Assembly (NCBI GenBank): GCA_024305405.1
Contig: JAKNDB010000068.1
Span: 1,854,501 to 1,918,500, forward strand
Reading direction: 5' to 3'
DNA from: Dirofilaria immitis
Taxonomy: Eukaryota > Nematoda > Chromadorea > Rhabditida > Onchocercidae
Length of the DNA: 64,000 bases
Every line of letters starts with the position of its first letter. The stretch's first letter is position 1. A program made the translations under genes and the position numbers. The notes under the pieces are model-generated. The model had not been told where the DNA came from, searched no databases, and was given only the letters and a program-made list of their open reading frames with translations. Shown piece after piece: positions 1 through 13,759 of this stretch.

Positions 1-1027
1 TTGCAGTGTTCAAAATTGAATTCTTACTGATACGTGTAACTTCATTATTCTTGTTGTTATTGTTGTCGTTATTCTGATTGTTTATTTCATTAATAGCTAT
101 ATATATTGTTTTACAATACGCAATCATCAGTTTATTTGTTCATTTCTTCCAATGTCTAATAACTCAGTGATTGTCTCATAATTCATATTATGTGAATATG
201 TGTCGTATATTTCTAGCTGATTTTCTTACATGAATTATTAATTACGGTTTGTAAAAAGATATATAAATGCATGATCTTAATGGTAATAATAATCCAGCAA
301 ATTGATTATGCGGGATTCAAGACTTGGTTTTTCCGAAGAAATTTCACATTTTCATAGCGGTCAGAATTGTTGGGCCATAGTACTCTTAGAGCGATTTTCG
401 GTTTCGGAATTGACGAGAACGTAGGAATGATTAATTAGTTTTTGTATTTTTTTTAAAGAGTTCTTGGAGTTCTATTCGAAATTCCTTTTATTTCTTGCAT
501 TTTTACACTTATAAACAGTTAAAGCTAATTAATCACAAAATAAATTCTCTACTGTTATGACATAATAATGAAAGATATAAAACGTTTACAACTTGTATTT
601 ATTTACGTGATCATTTAATAAAGTAACAGGTATCTTACTCAAGGCGATAGATGAAATAAAAAAAAGTAAAACTAAAATCTCACACAAGGATACATTTGCA
701 TCATATGAGATTAATGAATGATATTCACCATCAGCAGTATTGAATTAATTTGTTATTCTTTATTATGGGATGGTGTACATCTATCTTGGTATTACTATTA
801 GCAAGAAGAAATCGGATTTCTTCATCATCATTCGTTGCTGAATTGCTTTTTTTTTTACTAATCGGTACTGTGAATTTTTTAAGAAAGAACTATGTAGCAA
901 ATGATCATATACTATTTATGCATATTCTAGCATATGTTATCATTTCCTGTATTTAGAGATTTTCCGGATTTCTTAATATTTGTAGTCTTAGCCTTCACGA
1001 TTTTTTGTATTATCAAGTTTTTTTCTT
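1..1027. other. 5' flank, no gene recognised
   Basis: AT-rich sequence with no convincing exon. A 68-codon open frame at 750-956 is hydrophobic but lacks splice context and family resemblance. The stretch presumably holds the promoter of the VMP1-like gene that follows. Confidence 0.5.
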
Positions 1028-1031
1028 CAGG
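1019..1031 (+). promoter_or_regulatory. Probable trans-splice acceptor before the VMP1-like gene
   Basis: A pyrimidine run ending TTTTTTTCTTCAG (CAG at 1028-1030) lies 51 bases before the chosen ATG at 1082. No upstream exon in phase was found, so it is read as a spliced-leader acceptor; a cis-splice of an unseen 5' UTR exon is the alternative. Confidence 0.4.
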
Positions 1032-1081
1032 TCTAAAATTCAAAAATAATATAACTATAATATAAGTTATTGCGTAGTATC

Positions 1082-4000
1082 ATGGGCAAAAAAAGCGAAG
1101 TCATGTGCAGAATGCGGAAGAAGTTTCATCATTACCATCTGTGAGCAGTCAACTCGTTAGACAAGTTACATTTGATGAATCTTCGAAACAACCCAGGTGA
1201 ATCACTTTTCACTTGTAGCATTTCTCGTAGAGTGTAAAGAAATATGCATAGATTAAATTAAATAATGGAATATATTTTTTCCTTCGACATTGTTTATTTG
1301 ATAAATTTCAAATTACTGTAATGCCTTAATTTATATAATTCGTTGAAGAACGAGAAAATGGCTTGATATGTGATTTATTTTGCTGTAATTTTTGGTTATC
1401 GCGATTGCGAGAGTTTTGACTTTTGTTACAGTTATGAAAATTTGCAAAAAGTCTGGCAAAATAGCCGGTACATTTCGAAAAATAAAAACAAGAAATAATC
1501 AATCATTTAGTTATTAGTGGCAATACCATTCATAAAATAGTTTTTCCAAATAACGGTGATACTTCATTGCATTTATTATTCCAAACGATTTTCGTAGAAC
1601 TTTAATAAGTGAAGAACGTCAGACACTTTCTTGGGATATTTTAGCAAATCGTATTCATCGTCACTTGTGCTCTCCATAAATTTGGAAATGGTAATTTTTA
1701 TGTATTTCTTCAGCGATTATTATATGAAACCGAGCGGTAAAGGTTTAATAACAAGCCCGTCTATTGGAACATTGAATAGATTGGAACGACAGAAAATCGT
1801 TCTGTGGAAGAAGCCCTTTCAAACAATTCATTATGCTCTTCGTGAAATGTTGCAATTATTGGCTGAGTTCATCATTTAGTATGTTTCTATTGAAATTCCA
1901 GAGATAGTAAGAGACTTATTCAATGTTCATTTGGAATAAGTTAAGATGCCCAAAGAATATTGTTTTAACTCTATATAATCAATGAATGTAGGCTGCTGAA
2001 TATTAGCTTGTCTTGTGTTTTTTATCAAACATCAACAAAAGTCACATTAAAAATAGACCAATTTTTATTTTTTAAATAAAATTTCTATTGATAAGTTGTT
2101 TCTTCTATGGTTTTATATTTCCCAGAATATCTGTTTTGTTCATTGACTTTCTAAATGTTTTTTAAATTTTAAATTTATTTAGGCTTTATTTTCAGTTTAT
2201 GGCAGCACAAAACTCAAATATTGTTCGCTTTATTAGTATGTATGGTTGGGGCATATATTTGTCATGCTCCCGGCATTCATCAAAAATACATCAACAGGTG
2301 GAAAATAAAATTACTGCGATGTTTGTATTGGATTGGTTTGGGTGTATTATCATCTGTTGGGCTTGGAACTGGTCTTCACACATTTATATTATATCTTGTG
2401 AGTTCTCTGTCGTTATCCATTCATTTGATGGAGAATTATGCAGGAAATATTGCAAATCACTTCTTATTTCTAATATATTTTCGTTCACATCTTAAAAAGA
2501 AAAAAGATTTTAAATTTGAAATTATGGACTATGCATTTCGTCGTAGAAAAATTCTGATTTTAAATTTTATTTTTCCGGTGTAATAATGCTTTTGAAAATT
2601 CACAAGCTTACAGGGACCGCATATAGCTTCAGTTACAATGGCAGCTTACGAATGTAATTCACTGGATTTTCCTGAGCCACCATATCCGGAAAGGTTCTAG
2701 CATTTAATTATTTATCAAACAGAAATACGATTGCAAAAATTTTAACGTTTATACTGTTCTATTTCATGAAGAAAATCATTGTTTTTATTGCGAATTTTTC
2801 CAAACTGTATCTTTTTTCAGAATTTTATGTCCAAATGTAGAAGGTATCATGGAGACAGCAGTGGTGACAGTGTGGTCGATAATGTCGAAAGTGGGTTGAT
2901 CATAGTTTACAATTTTAGGCAAGGAATGAATTTCTTATAAAATTATTTGGTCTATTGTAATTTACTTTAGGTACGTGTTGAAGCACTTATGTGGGGAGCA
3001 GGTACAGCATTAGGTGAATTACCACCTTATTTTATGGCGAAAGCAGCGCGAATCTCTGGTGAAGAGCCAGATGATGAAGAGTATAGGTATATATTGTCCT
3101 TTTATTAATTAAAGTTCATGTGAATTTTAAACATTTCATTCTATATGAATAATTTTCAGAGAATTTCTAGCTTATATTAATCGGCATGGACCTAAAACAC
3201 CTACATTTACCGAAAAATGTAAAGAAATAATGGAGAAAGCAGTCACTAGGCTTGGATTCTTAGGCATTCTTTCATTCGCCTCAGTAAGCATTTTCTCAGC
3301 TTATTTTGCCTTATTGGTTGGGTTTCATTTACAGATAAACTCTTATGAGGACTTCTGGCTTCTTGATTTCTAGTTTTGAAACTTTAGAAATTTCTGAGTG
3401 GCTTCTTCGTGTCGAATTCTCGTCGAATGAAGATAAGGTTTTGAGTTAGAGTTTTTATATGTTTATTCATTGGTGTATTATCCGTAGATTTACCAATTTT
3501 CAAAATTTTTTTCAGATTCCGAATCCGTTCTTTGATTTAGCTGGTATAACTTGTGGACATTTTCTGGTTCCTTTCTGGAAATTCTTTTGGCAACTCTTAT
3601 TGGAAAAGCTTTGTTCAAAATGCATTTTCAAGTTTCCTTTTTTCTGTTTTTATCATGACGTCGATCATTTATTAATATATAACAGTTGATTTCATGTTTC
3701 TGATGTTAATTCAGATCATATTTTTGAAAATCTCTTTTTAGATGTTTTTCGTGGTACTGGCTTTCAGTGAAAGCACTGTGGAGCATCTTATAGTTCATCT
3801 GAAGTTAGTCTTTTATTTAGTTGAACATATATTTTGATTTGATGATATTATTTGACATTGTCTCGCATATTTTAATGTCGAATGTAATAAAAAATTCTTC
3901 CAAAGATTTTTTTAACTTGGAAACAGTTTTTAGAGCGATTCCAGTGTTTGGCGTACGATTTCATCAAAAATTGGTGGAGTATTTAGCACTTCAGAAAACC

Positions 4001-4414
4001 AAACTCCATAAAAGTGGAGCCTCAAATATTGAGGTATTATTTGTCAGTTTTATTCAATAGCTTGTAAGAAAAAGTAAGCAAATTTCTTAATAGTTCAATT
4101 TATACTCTCGTGAGAAAACTGAAGTTTTAAAGATAATTCGAATTGATCAAAAATACCTTCCTATTAAAAAATGAATGACGTAATATTTGCCAATTAATAG
4201 TGACAATAAGAAGAATGTAGAAGCAAAATCAAACATATAAAAAAATTCTATTAATTTATTCATATTTTAGGACAGCAATATGCTTCAAAAGTGTGCTTCA
4301 CTTATTGTTACTTCTATGATAGTATGGTTTTTACTTTCTATAGTCAATTCGTTAGCACAAAATTGGCATAAACGGCTTTGTAACGCAAAAAGAAGACGCA
4401 GTAATGATATATAG
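1082..4414 (+). CDS. epg-3: Vacuole membrane protein 1 homologue (VMP1/EPG-3)
   Basis: Multi-pass ER membrane protein of the VMP1/DedA (VTT domain) family, which works in autophagosome formation and as a lipid scramblase. Exons: 1082-1196, 1714-1878, 2196-2397, 2614-2693, 2821-2890, 2971-3086, 3160-3283, 3516-3631, 3742-3803, 3934-4033, 4271-4414; about 431 residues after two one-base corrections, against about 406 in vertebrates. Diagnostic pieces are [77 protein letters not shown] and [21 protein letters not shown]. Exon phases join throughout. Two frame breaks are seen: the A7 run at 1088-1094 just after the ATG, where A8 gives MGKKKRS and leads into the open frame, and TTTTGG at 3585-3590, where one more base restores the helix. 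The intron after 3631 has a weak donor (GTTTCC). The C-terminus ends in a basic tail after a hydrophobic helix. Confidence 0.93.
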
Positions 4415-6516
4415 AAGATTTCGTCATTTGATTCTTTTATAAGAAAATCTTCACTTATGCATGGATTACTTATATTTTTATTTTAAATTAGCTGTTCCTA
4501 TTTTAATTTATTAGTTGTTGTTATTTCTCTTCGGTTTCGGAAGTAAGCATTTAGTAAATATCTGTGGGAATGAAACGCATTTTTATATGGTAGGAATAAG
4601 AAACATAGAAATATGTTAAATCTTGCAAATCACGTAAGTTATGTCTTTTTTCATGACTTAATAATAAGAGTTAACATTCTTTGACTATTTGGCTTTCGCT
4701 TGATTCTTTACTTTTCTGGGGAATTTGGATTGTTTTTTTCTTATTTTACCAAATCATACAAATTAATTCTTGTTTAATTGGTATGATTTAGTTTTTGAGA
4801 GGATATTTTGAATTAATTCGGCGGAAGAAGTTTTGTATTGAAGTTAATTGCGGTTATCAAAATTGTGGCTGCTTCTAGAAAGATTTGCTTGCTATCCAGT
4901 AATATGTTATTAATTCGCTTTTTGTTTGCTTTTCAATGAGCAAAGTGATAATTTTTATAGGATATGAATGCCATCATCATATGATTCCATATAATTTATT
5001 TCAGATTCCTGATCTTGTTCACCAATTTGATGAACTTTCTTTGTTATTGAAAAGAGATAAAATTACGTTATCATATTATTAGTGAAATACATTTTAATAC
5101 AGAAATAATATTTTTTTCATAGTGAAAACAATTTAATGAAATACAGAATGGAAACTTTGATTATTTGATTACATTGCAAAGAAGTACCAAGATATATAAA
5201 GGCGAAACATTTATGTAATTGATATATTTGTTTGGCACATGTCGCCACAGAATATCAGAATATTATAGTAACTTCGAAACCTATATAGTAATATAGTATC
5301 AGATAATGTAAACGCGAACTTCAGGTAATAATGTAATTTATGAATATGCAATTTTTGAAGTATTTCACGTCTCTAAACCTAACACTACAAGAAGTGCTTG
5401 ATAATTTTTTGTATTTTTGAATATACATTCAGCATTTTTATCTTTTATTGATTAGTGTTAATTTTATGAATGTTACTGTTGGGGAAAAAAATTGAATTTA
5501 GCTTTCATCAAAAAAATCCATTCGTTCATTCAAGCAATGTCTATAATAAATAATCATTTTTTTTTTTAACTTGAGAATTCATATAGATTTCAATTTCTAA
5601 ATTTATTGTTTTTATAAATTTTACAACATTCGCTAGCTATATCGCTATCATATACATCTATAATTCATTATTATTTTATCACTAACTTGAAGTTTCTAGA
5701 ATTTTAAACGTTTTATTTCATCACCAACTCGAGAATTTCTAGAAACTCTCAATTGATCTGTTTCTTCTGCATGCTTCATTTACGATTTTTCTGTCGTATT
5801 TTAATCAGGTATGATTTTTTTTTAACATTAAAGAACTTTTTCTAATGTTTATCACAGCAAGTGACTGATTTGTCAAACAATTTACAACGATAAACATGAT
5901 TTCTAAAGAAGTAACAGAATTGGTATCACAAGGAATTTAAAAATTCAGATTGATCAAGTCAATGAGATAAGTAAATTCAAAAAATTATATAGTTGATCCA
6001 AATTTTATTATCCAAAAAATACAATAAAGATATTGCTTGTTTATCTTATCTAATATTCCTTCAGAAAACAACATCAAATAATCAAAGTTGCATTGCTTCA
6101 AAAATGCTAATTCTCAATTTTTCGTTTTTTTTGCGACAGAAGTTTAAAAGTTATTGTTTGGATAGTCGAGAATAGATTGTATTGTTTTAAACTTCTTCTA
6201 TAAAATTATTCTTACGAATCAAATATCGAGGATGTTTTTTTTTTTTTTATTTTAATATATAAAAAAAAATTAGACTAATTTTTTATCTGCTTTAACTAAA
6301 ACAAATTTTGATTATTTATCGAAACGAAAGAGTCAAATAAGTCCTTAAGCCTTTATTGTTTACAATCTTTAATCCAAATATTATTTTTCTTATAACAATA
6401 AAAAAATATTTGCCTAAATAAATTTCAAACAAAAAATGAAAAAGAGGAAAAGAAAAAGAAAAAAAAGGAAAAGAAATCTAAAAATAATGTTTAGAAGAAA
6501 GAACAAAAAGTTTAAA

Positions 6517-6549
<33 letters not shown>

Positions 6550-6915
6550 ATAAATAGGTTTCTGAAGTACTCTCTACGTACTCTCTACTTCAAACATTTA
6601 TTTTATCATAATGCATACGGATTTAAAAGTATTCATGGAAGCATCAAAATGAAGGCAAAAATTCTTTCAAAATTACCGTAAGCCAAAATTTTTCTCGGAA
6701 TAGCACTCATGAAATAGAAAATGATGAATAATCTTTGTAATCTTCTTTTTGCTACACTCTTCAAACGACTAATATTGGTATTTTTGCATTGGCTTAAATT
6801 TGTTATCTTCTTTTTCATGTTACGCTTCATTGGTCTTCAAAAAGCAATATTTTCGATTTTGAGCTTCATTCTTCAGTTAAGGTTCATTTAAGTTTCCAAG
6901 TATCTTCATTTTATC
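4415..6915. other. Intergenic, no gene seen
   Basis: AT-rich spacer of 2.5 kb between the VMP1-like and decarboxylase genes. It contains homopolymer runs and, at 6436-6548, an A/G-rich stretch followed by a (GAT)n microsatellite (about 6518-6547) that produces a spurious Lys/Asp-rich open frame. No conserved exon was recognised on either strand. Confidence 0.5.
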
Positions 6916-9900
6916 ATGCAGTCCAATAGCACAATTTCTTCAGCTAACTTATCCAAAATTTATGCCGCAGGTATTTTTATCATTTCCTTATCCTAAAATA
7001 TTGATGCAATACAATAATATCGGATATTTCAGGAAATCATATCGATCTTTAAGTAGAATAAAATATCATTTTATATCTAATATTCATATTCCTAACAAAT
7101 ATCTATCCTGAAATGAATATACAATTCAAGTATTGATATATTCATTAAAGTTATACAATTTCCTTTATTTAATTTACGATATTCGCGTAGAATAAAATAT
7201 CACTTTATATCTAATATTCATATTCCTAACGAATATCTATCCTGAAATGAATATACAATTTAAATATTGATATATTCATTAAAGTTATACAATTTCCTTT
7301 ATTTAATTTACGATATTCGCGTAGAATAAAATATCACTTTATATCTAATATTCATATTCCTAACGAATATCTATCCTGAAATGAATATACAATTTAAATA
7401 TTGATATATTCATTAAAGTTATACAATTTCCTTTATTTAATTTACGATATTCGTGTAGAATAAAATATCACTTTATATCTAATATTCATATTCCTAACGA
7501 ATATCTATCCTGAAATGAATATACAATTTAAATATTGATATATTCATTAAGAATGCATATAAATTCCTATTATGTGTTTTATTTAGTTTATAGCAAATTT
7601 TGATGAATAAAAAATGTTAAAAGAAGAAATAAAAATAATTTATAAAATTTTTGATACTTTTTTTTATCATTGATCCTATTTCTAAATATTAAATTGATTT
7701 GAACTAAAAATTTTAAAATTTAAAATTTTTATATTTTTTCTCTTTAAATTAAATTATTTCAAATATTCCAATTGAATATAATTATTTCGCTTCCATTTTC
7801 TTTCTTTTTCTTTTCGTTTTCCTCTCAGATTTATTACCACAAAATCAACGAAATTGGAATGTTACAAAAAGTTTTTGTATGAAATTGTCAAAATTCTCCT
7901 CGACTATATCAATGAGGAAAATCGACGAGAAAAAAAATATTAGATTTTCATCATCCAAATGAAATGCAAAAACTTATCGATTTAACGATTCCGGATACTC
8001 CACGTACTTTACAAGAGTTACTTCAGGTAAACAATTGAAATTATGATGCCAAACTAACAAATAAATAAATAGAATGTTATTTGAAAATTTATTTCATAAT
8101 GAAAGAAATGAATGAATAAATATTAGATGAAAGTCAAGTTGCATCTATTTTTCTATCAAATTTTTTAAAATTATTTTACTATTATTTTGCATTTATCAAA
8201 CAAAATTATTTTTGATAAATAATTTTGTAAAAATTTTGATTTAATTAGGATTGTCAAGAAGTACTACGTCTTGGTGTTCGTACCGGACATCCACGTTTTT
8301 TCAATCAAATATCATGCGGACTTGATTTGATATCAATGGCTGGCGAATGGCTTACCGCTACTGCTAATACTAATATGTATGATTTTAGAATGATATTTTT
8401 ATAAATAATAAAAATAATAATTGTTAATAAATTTGGATTGAAGATTTATTTGTTTAGTGATAATAAAATGAAATTTTGTTATCAGTAGAAATCATTTTTA
8501 ACAATTATAAAAGCAGTACAAACCAATTGTTTATTCATTTTGAAGGAAAAAAAATTGTAGGAAAATTATCATCCAAAATGATTGCAATAATTTCATTCTT
8601 TGTTATTGATTTAATTTATTATCAATTAATAATAGTTGCTGATCTTAAATTTCAACTCACTTTATCATTTTATCAATTGCACGAAGATATCACTGTTAAT
8701 GATTATTGAGATTATTAAATTTATTAAGCTTATAACTATATGAAATTAGTTAAATTCAGGACTATAGCATATTTTGAAAATATATTTTCATAGGTTTACC
8801 TATGAAATTGCACCGGTATTTATCTTGATGGAAAAAGAGGTAACGAAGAAAATGGCTGAATTGATCGGTTGGCAAGATAGCGATGCTATTTTTGCTCCCG
8901 GTATATATTATATTTAATTAAATTAATAACTCTCGAAAAGGCTTGTTTCTGAAGTTATTTCTCAATACTTTTCATCTTTTTGTTAATTTAAGTTTTTGAA
9001 TAGAATTTATATTAAAGCTGTAAAATATCTCGATTTAAAACTTTATTAAATGCTAAATTAAATCATTTCAAGTTGCTTTTTTTTTCCAATAATTTTAATA
9101 CAATTTTTATTTATTTTATTTATTTCTTTTTCATATAAAACTAAAATGAAAATGCTCAAATAATGTAAGCTAAAAAAAAAAGCATATAAATATATGAATT
9201 TATTTATTTACAAATATTTATCGAAAAAAATTTTTATAATCAAAATTAATTTTCTAATAAACGAATGAATACTGATTACTGATTTCTTCGTAATCGTTGC
9301 TTAGTTAATAAATTGCCTTTTATGAAATCGAATTATTTTATTTTTTAATATTTTTCTTTTATTTTTATTTTTCTTTTTTTTTTTATAGCATAATATCTTT
9401 CTTTTTATAATTTTTATTTTTATAATGTAAAAAAAAAAATATGTTGAAATATGAAACAAACAAATAGTTAAAAAATATTTTAGCTTAGGCAATTTTTCAC
9501 TAAATTCACTAAATGAAATTAGTTGATAGGAAAAATTATTTGGAAAACATTTTCAGTATCATACTATCATTAAATTCTTATCATTTATCAATTAATTTCA
9601 TTCATTTATGATAACAATCGATAATTTATTGTAGCATTGCATGCCTACTAAATATTACAGATAATTTCGTTGTAAAATTTTCTTTTTTCGAGAAGCAAAA
9701 CTAAGACATGAGAGAAATCAGTAATGATTTGCTTCAATGTTAAATTAGATTATTTAAAAAAGAGGAAAAAACGATATCATAAAATTATCTCATATATTGA
9801 TATCGTCGTAAATTATCATGATATTTTATCAGTAAATTGATAAATGCTTATCTTCTAAAAAATACTGTATCTATATAATACAGTATCTATATAATACAGT

Positions 9901-12900
9901 ATCCATAATTGTACGATACAGTATCTATAAGGAAATCTATTGTTCAGAATAACTGGAAAACAAAAATAAAAACATAAATAATATATGAATTATTATAGGT
10001 GGTGCTATTTCGAATCTATATGCAATGAATGCTGCACGTCATTCACGTTTCCCGAGATGTAAACCACTTGGACAGGGTGATCTACCAACTCTTTGCATCT
10101 TTACTTCCGAAGATGTAAATGATGAATATCATATCATTTTCAGCACTTCAACAAATATGATAAATAGCAACATTTTAAAAAAAAAAAAACAATTAATTTG
10201 TCTAGCTGATAGATAGAAAAAAAAATGTCAAATGATTGACGTTTTTATATTTTTTTCAAGATATTTCATGAATCGAATCTTATTTGATTCATGAAATATA
10301 ATCGATATTGAAAGAATTGAATTAGTTCTTATGAATCGAAAAATTTTCTAATATGATTAATACATATCATAGAGTCATTATTCAATCAAAGGAGCAGCAG
10401 CAGTAATGGGTATCGGTACCGATAATTGCTTCAATATACCAACCGATCCATCTGGACGTATGATACCGGAAGCATTGGAGCAACGTATTGTACAGTGTAA
10501 ACGAGATGGTAATATAATTAGAATGATTTACAAATATTTTAGCATATTTGTTTATTTGTTTATTGATTTTAATTTTAATTATAAACAAATGTAAAATGTA
10601 ATTTTATTTATTTTTAGGTATGGAACCATTTTTTGTTTGTGCTACTGCTGGAACAACAGTATATGGTGCATGGGATCCAATACCGCAAATAGCAGATATA
10701 TGCAATCGACATAAATTATGGCTTCATGTTGATGTTTGATTTTTTGAATTTTTTTTTTTTTGGTCTATTTAAAATTAGTCCAATTTTATTGTATATATGG
10801 TATTCCTGCGTCTAATGCTAAATTAATAATACTTATATTCGAAAATTATATTATTGAAAATTTAATATTAATTTCTTAATCAGATATTATCAGTGATAAT
10901 TTTGTTTTTTTTTTTTTGTTTTTTGCTTTATATGATAGATGAAAATGAAATTCTTGCAATATCATTAAATTCATTGAGTTAAAAGTAAAATTTATAGGCA
11001 GCTTGGGGTGGTGGCTTATTACTTTCACCGGAGCATCGTTATAAACTTTGTGGTATTGAAAGAGCTAATTCGGTTACCTGAATCCGCATAAATTAATGGG
11101 AGCATTGTTACAATGTAGCGCTTGTTTTGTCAAACAAGAAGTAAGCATATGTCATTTCAAAAGTTAAATTTCAATGATTTAAAATTTATTTCTTATTGTT
11201 TCAAGAATCAAAAATAATGATGAAATATTTTTATCCAAATTAATCATTTCTTTATAAATATCAAAAGTTAGATTAAATATTTTTTTAATGATAAATTAAA
11301 ATATGAAAGATTAATTTAACAATTAATTATTAATTATAATAGATATTTTTTAAAGTATTTATTGATAATAAGCTTACTGAGTTCGAAACAATTTATGATA
11401 TGTGATAATTTTAACAAAATAAGTTTAAGGGTCTTTTGTTCCAAACCAATCAAATGTCAGCCGATTACTTATTTCAACAGGATAAGCCGTATGATGTTAG
11501 TTTTGATACTGGTGATAAGGCAATGCAATGTGGTCGGCATAATGATATTTTCAAACTTTGGTTAATGTGGAGATCAAAGGTATAATAAATCTTTCAAAAC
11601 TAATGCATATATCAGAAAAAAAAAAAAAAAACTTAAACCGCATTAGAATTATAGTTAATTTATGCAGTAGATCTTTCTTGATAAGCTATTATCATTCCTC
11701 TGTATTTTATTTATTACTAATTTATAAACTAAATTTCTCGTTTTGTGATGCAAAAGCTGATCAGCATGTTATCTTTATATCATCATCATCATTTAATACA
11801 TGATAAATTATCGTTATATTATCAGCATTTAATATATCATAAACTTTATATAGTACCACGTAATACCCTTAAAAGAATTTCGACTTCATATTTTATAGTA
11901 AAACTAAAATATTACCTTATTTATTTATCCGTCACATTCTGCTAAAACTTTTGTCTTCAATAATGAGGTATTAACAGTACAATAAATTATTATATCAATT
12001 AGTTCATTTCCTCTTCAGTCTGTATCATTCATAAATTTCAAAATTTTGCTGAAAAAAAGAATCGCAAAATTAATGAAGTTAAGAATTTTCAATCTTCGAG
12101 AAAAAACTTTTAACAAGAGTAAAAATGATAATGAGATAAGCATTTGTTCGAATTAATTTGATAGTTGTAACTTGTAAAGAAATGATTTATATTTTCGGAA
12201 TAAGGTATATATGATATATGTTATGTCAAACATTTGATATTCAATAAATCCTTCGAGAATTTTTCTTTTTGAATTATTTTTGGCAAAATTTTAAATATCA
12301 CCAAATCGAAACTACGGCTGACACATTTTGATATGGTGAAAAATCTCGAGATTGATGTATATCGGAATTAATTAGATAGAAAATGATTTATATGTGTGCA
12401 TATGAAATGAAAATAATCATTTCATAAATGGATTTTGTTAAAGAAAAAAATTTTCCTTCTGATATTGCACATCGAATGTATAAGCTAAGAGAGGTATTTT
12501 AAATTAAGGGTATGATAGGATATCGTCGTCAAATCAATCGATTGATGGATCTTGCAGCATACTTTACAGCTCGTATCCGAGAAACTGAGGGTTATGAATT
12601 GGTTGTCGATCCGGTAAGTGATAGTTTTGAAGATAGATTCAAGATTTGCCAATTGGAAAAGATTATTTTCTTAATGAAAAAATTTCCAAGCAATAAATAG
12701 TACACTGAACTTTTTGGATTTATCAATTGTTCAATGAACAAAGAAGCACAGTCTTCGTTATATCATTGTTATAATCAATCATAACTTATTGATTATTTTC
12801 GTAATAAAATGTTCATTTTGTTCAGCCGGAATTTTTGAATATCTGTTTTGGTATATACCACCAAGTCTTCGAAATATGGAAAAAGCTGAACGAAATGCTC

Positions 12901-13759
12901 GATTGGAAAAGGTATGCTTGGTTTATTAATAAATTCTTTTTGCTTACCTATTTATAATAGGTAAGCAAAAAATTTCTTTGCTAACAATTAACATATTAAT
13001 AACAATAATGCGGTCGGTATCTTATAATTCAGACATCCATTCTTTCATTTCTTAACTTATTCAATTTTTACAATTTCTTCTTTTAATAAAAACATCTTTG
13101 TCAATTATTGTTACATAAGTTGATCGGTTTTTTCAGTCATATCCTGAATTGGTCTTCATGAATTACAACATAGAAAAATTTTTCTGTCTTTTTCGATAAA
13201 AGAAAATTTGACGAAAAGCATTTATTGATAGCATATTTTAAGCTTTTTTTTTAATAATTTTATTTTTTTTTTAATTGCTAATATTTTTCTTGGGAATGGA
13301 TTTTATAAATGAATTACAATAAAATGCCATAACACTTAAAATTTATATATTGTAAAAATTGATTCTCTTATATTATGAAGTAATTGTTTCGTAGACAATT
13401 GAAAATTAATGGATAAGATTAAAGGAGGAAAATACTTACAATATATCTTCTATTGATGAAAACTTATGAGATATCAGTAGTGAATAAAATATTCGCTTCC
13501 TAACCGATAATTATTCTCAACTTCAATTTTTTTTTTTTTTTTTTTAACACCGCTACTAATATATTGAATATTGTTTTTATTACAGATAGCACCAAAAATT
13601 AAAGCAAAAATGATGGAGCGTGGAACAACGATGGTTGGTTATCAACCGGATAAGCAACGACCTAATTTCTTTCGAATGATAGTTTCAAATCAAGCAATCA
13701 CTAAAGAAGATCTTGATTTTCTAATTAAAGAAATTATAATCATTGGTAGTGAACTTTAA
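6916..13759 (+). CDS. unc-25: Glutamate decarboxylase (GABA synthesis)
   Basis: Pyridoxal-phosphate group II decarboxylase converting glutamate to GABA in GABAergic neurons. Exons: 6916-6970, 7829-8026, 8249-8376, 8794-8900, 9999-10114, 10373-10508, 10618-10733, 10998-11140, 11430-11579, 12509-12613, 12826-12911, 13586-13759; about 505 residues once corrected, close to C. elegans UNC-25. Seen: [76 protein letters not shown], the cofactor motif HVDAAWGGG, the lysine motif [39 protein letters not shown] and MVGYQP. The start gives a short N-terminus running into DLLPQNQRN, which fits the nematode enzyme. Four one-base losses break the frame: A5 at 7866-7870, A8 at 7930-7937, TGG to TG at 11079-11080 immediately before NPHK, and T4 at 12846-12849. 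All phases otherwise match. Tandem repeats fill intron 1 and a dispersed repeat sits in intron 9. Confidence 0.95.
7052..7552 (+). repeat. 134-bp tandem satellite in intron 1 of the decarboxylase
   Basis: About 3.8 near-identical copies of a 134-base unit. The anchor GTAGAATAAAATATCA recurs at about 7053, 7187, 7321 and 7455. Copies 2-4 differ by only a few bases, implying recent expansion. The unit has no open frame. Confidence 0.92.
11690..12025 (+). repeat. Interspersed repeat, copy A (intron 9 of the decarboxylase)
   Basis: About 335 bases that recur in inverted orientation at about 23628-23957. Shared landmarks are the ATTCCTCTGTATTTTATTTA end, GAGAAATTTAGC-type central sequence, CTTTTGTCTTCAATAATGAG and the TTAGTTCATTTCTCT end. 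It behaves like a short non-autonomous mobile element; no terminal inverted repeat of its own is obvious. Confidence 0.75.

Noticed and set aside
750..956. 68-residue hydrophobic open frame
   Set aside because: No splice context, family match or codon pattern; AT-rich DNA readily gives Leu/Ile/Phe-rich frames.
6436..6681. Lys-rich then poly-Asp open frame
   Set aside because: Created by an A/G-rich stretch and a GAT microsatellite; no supporting exon structure.
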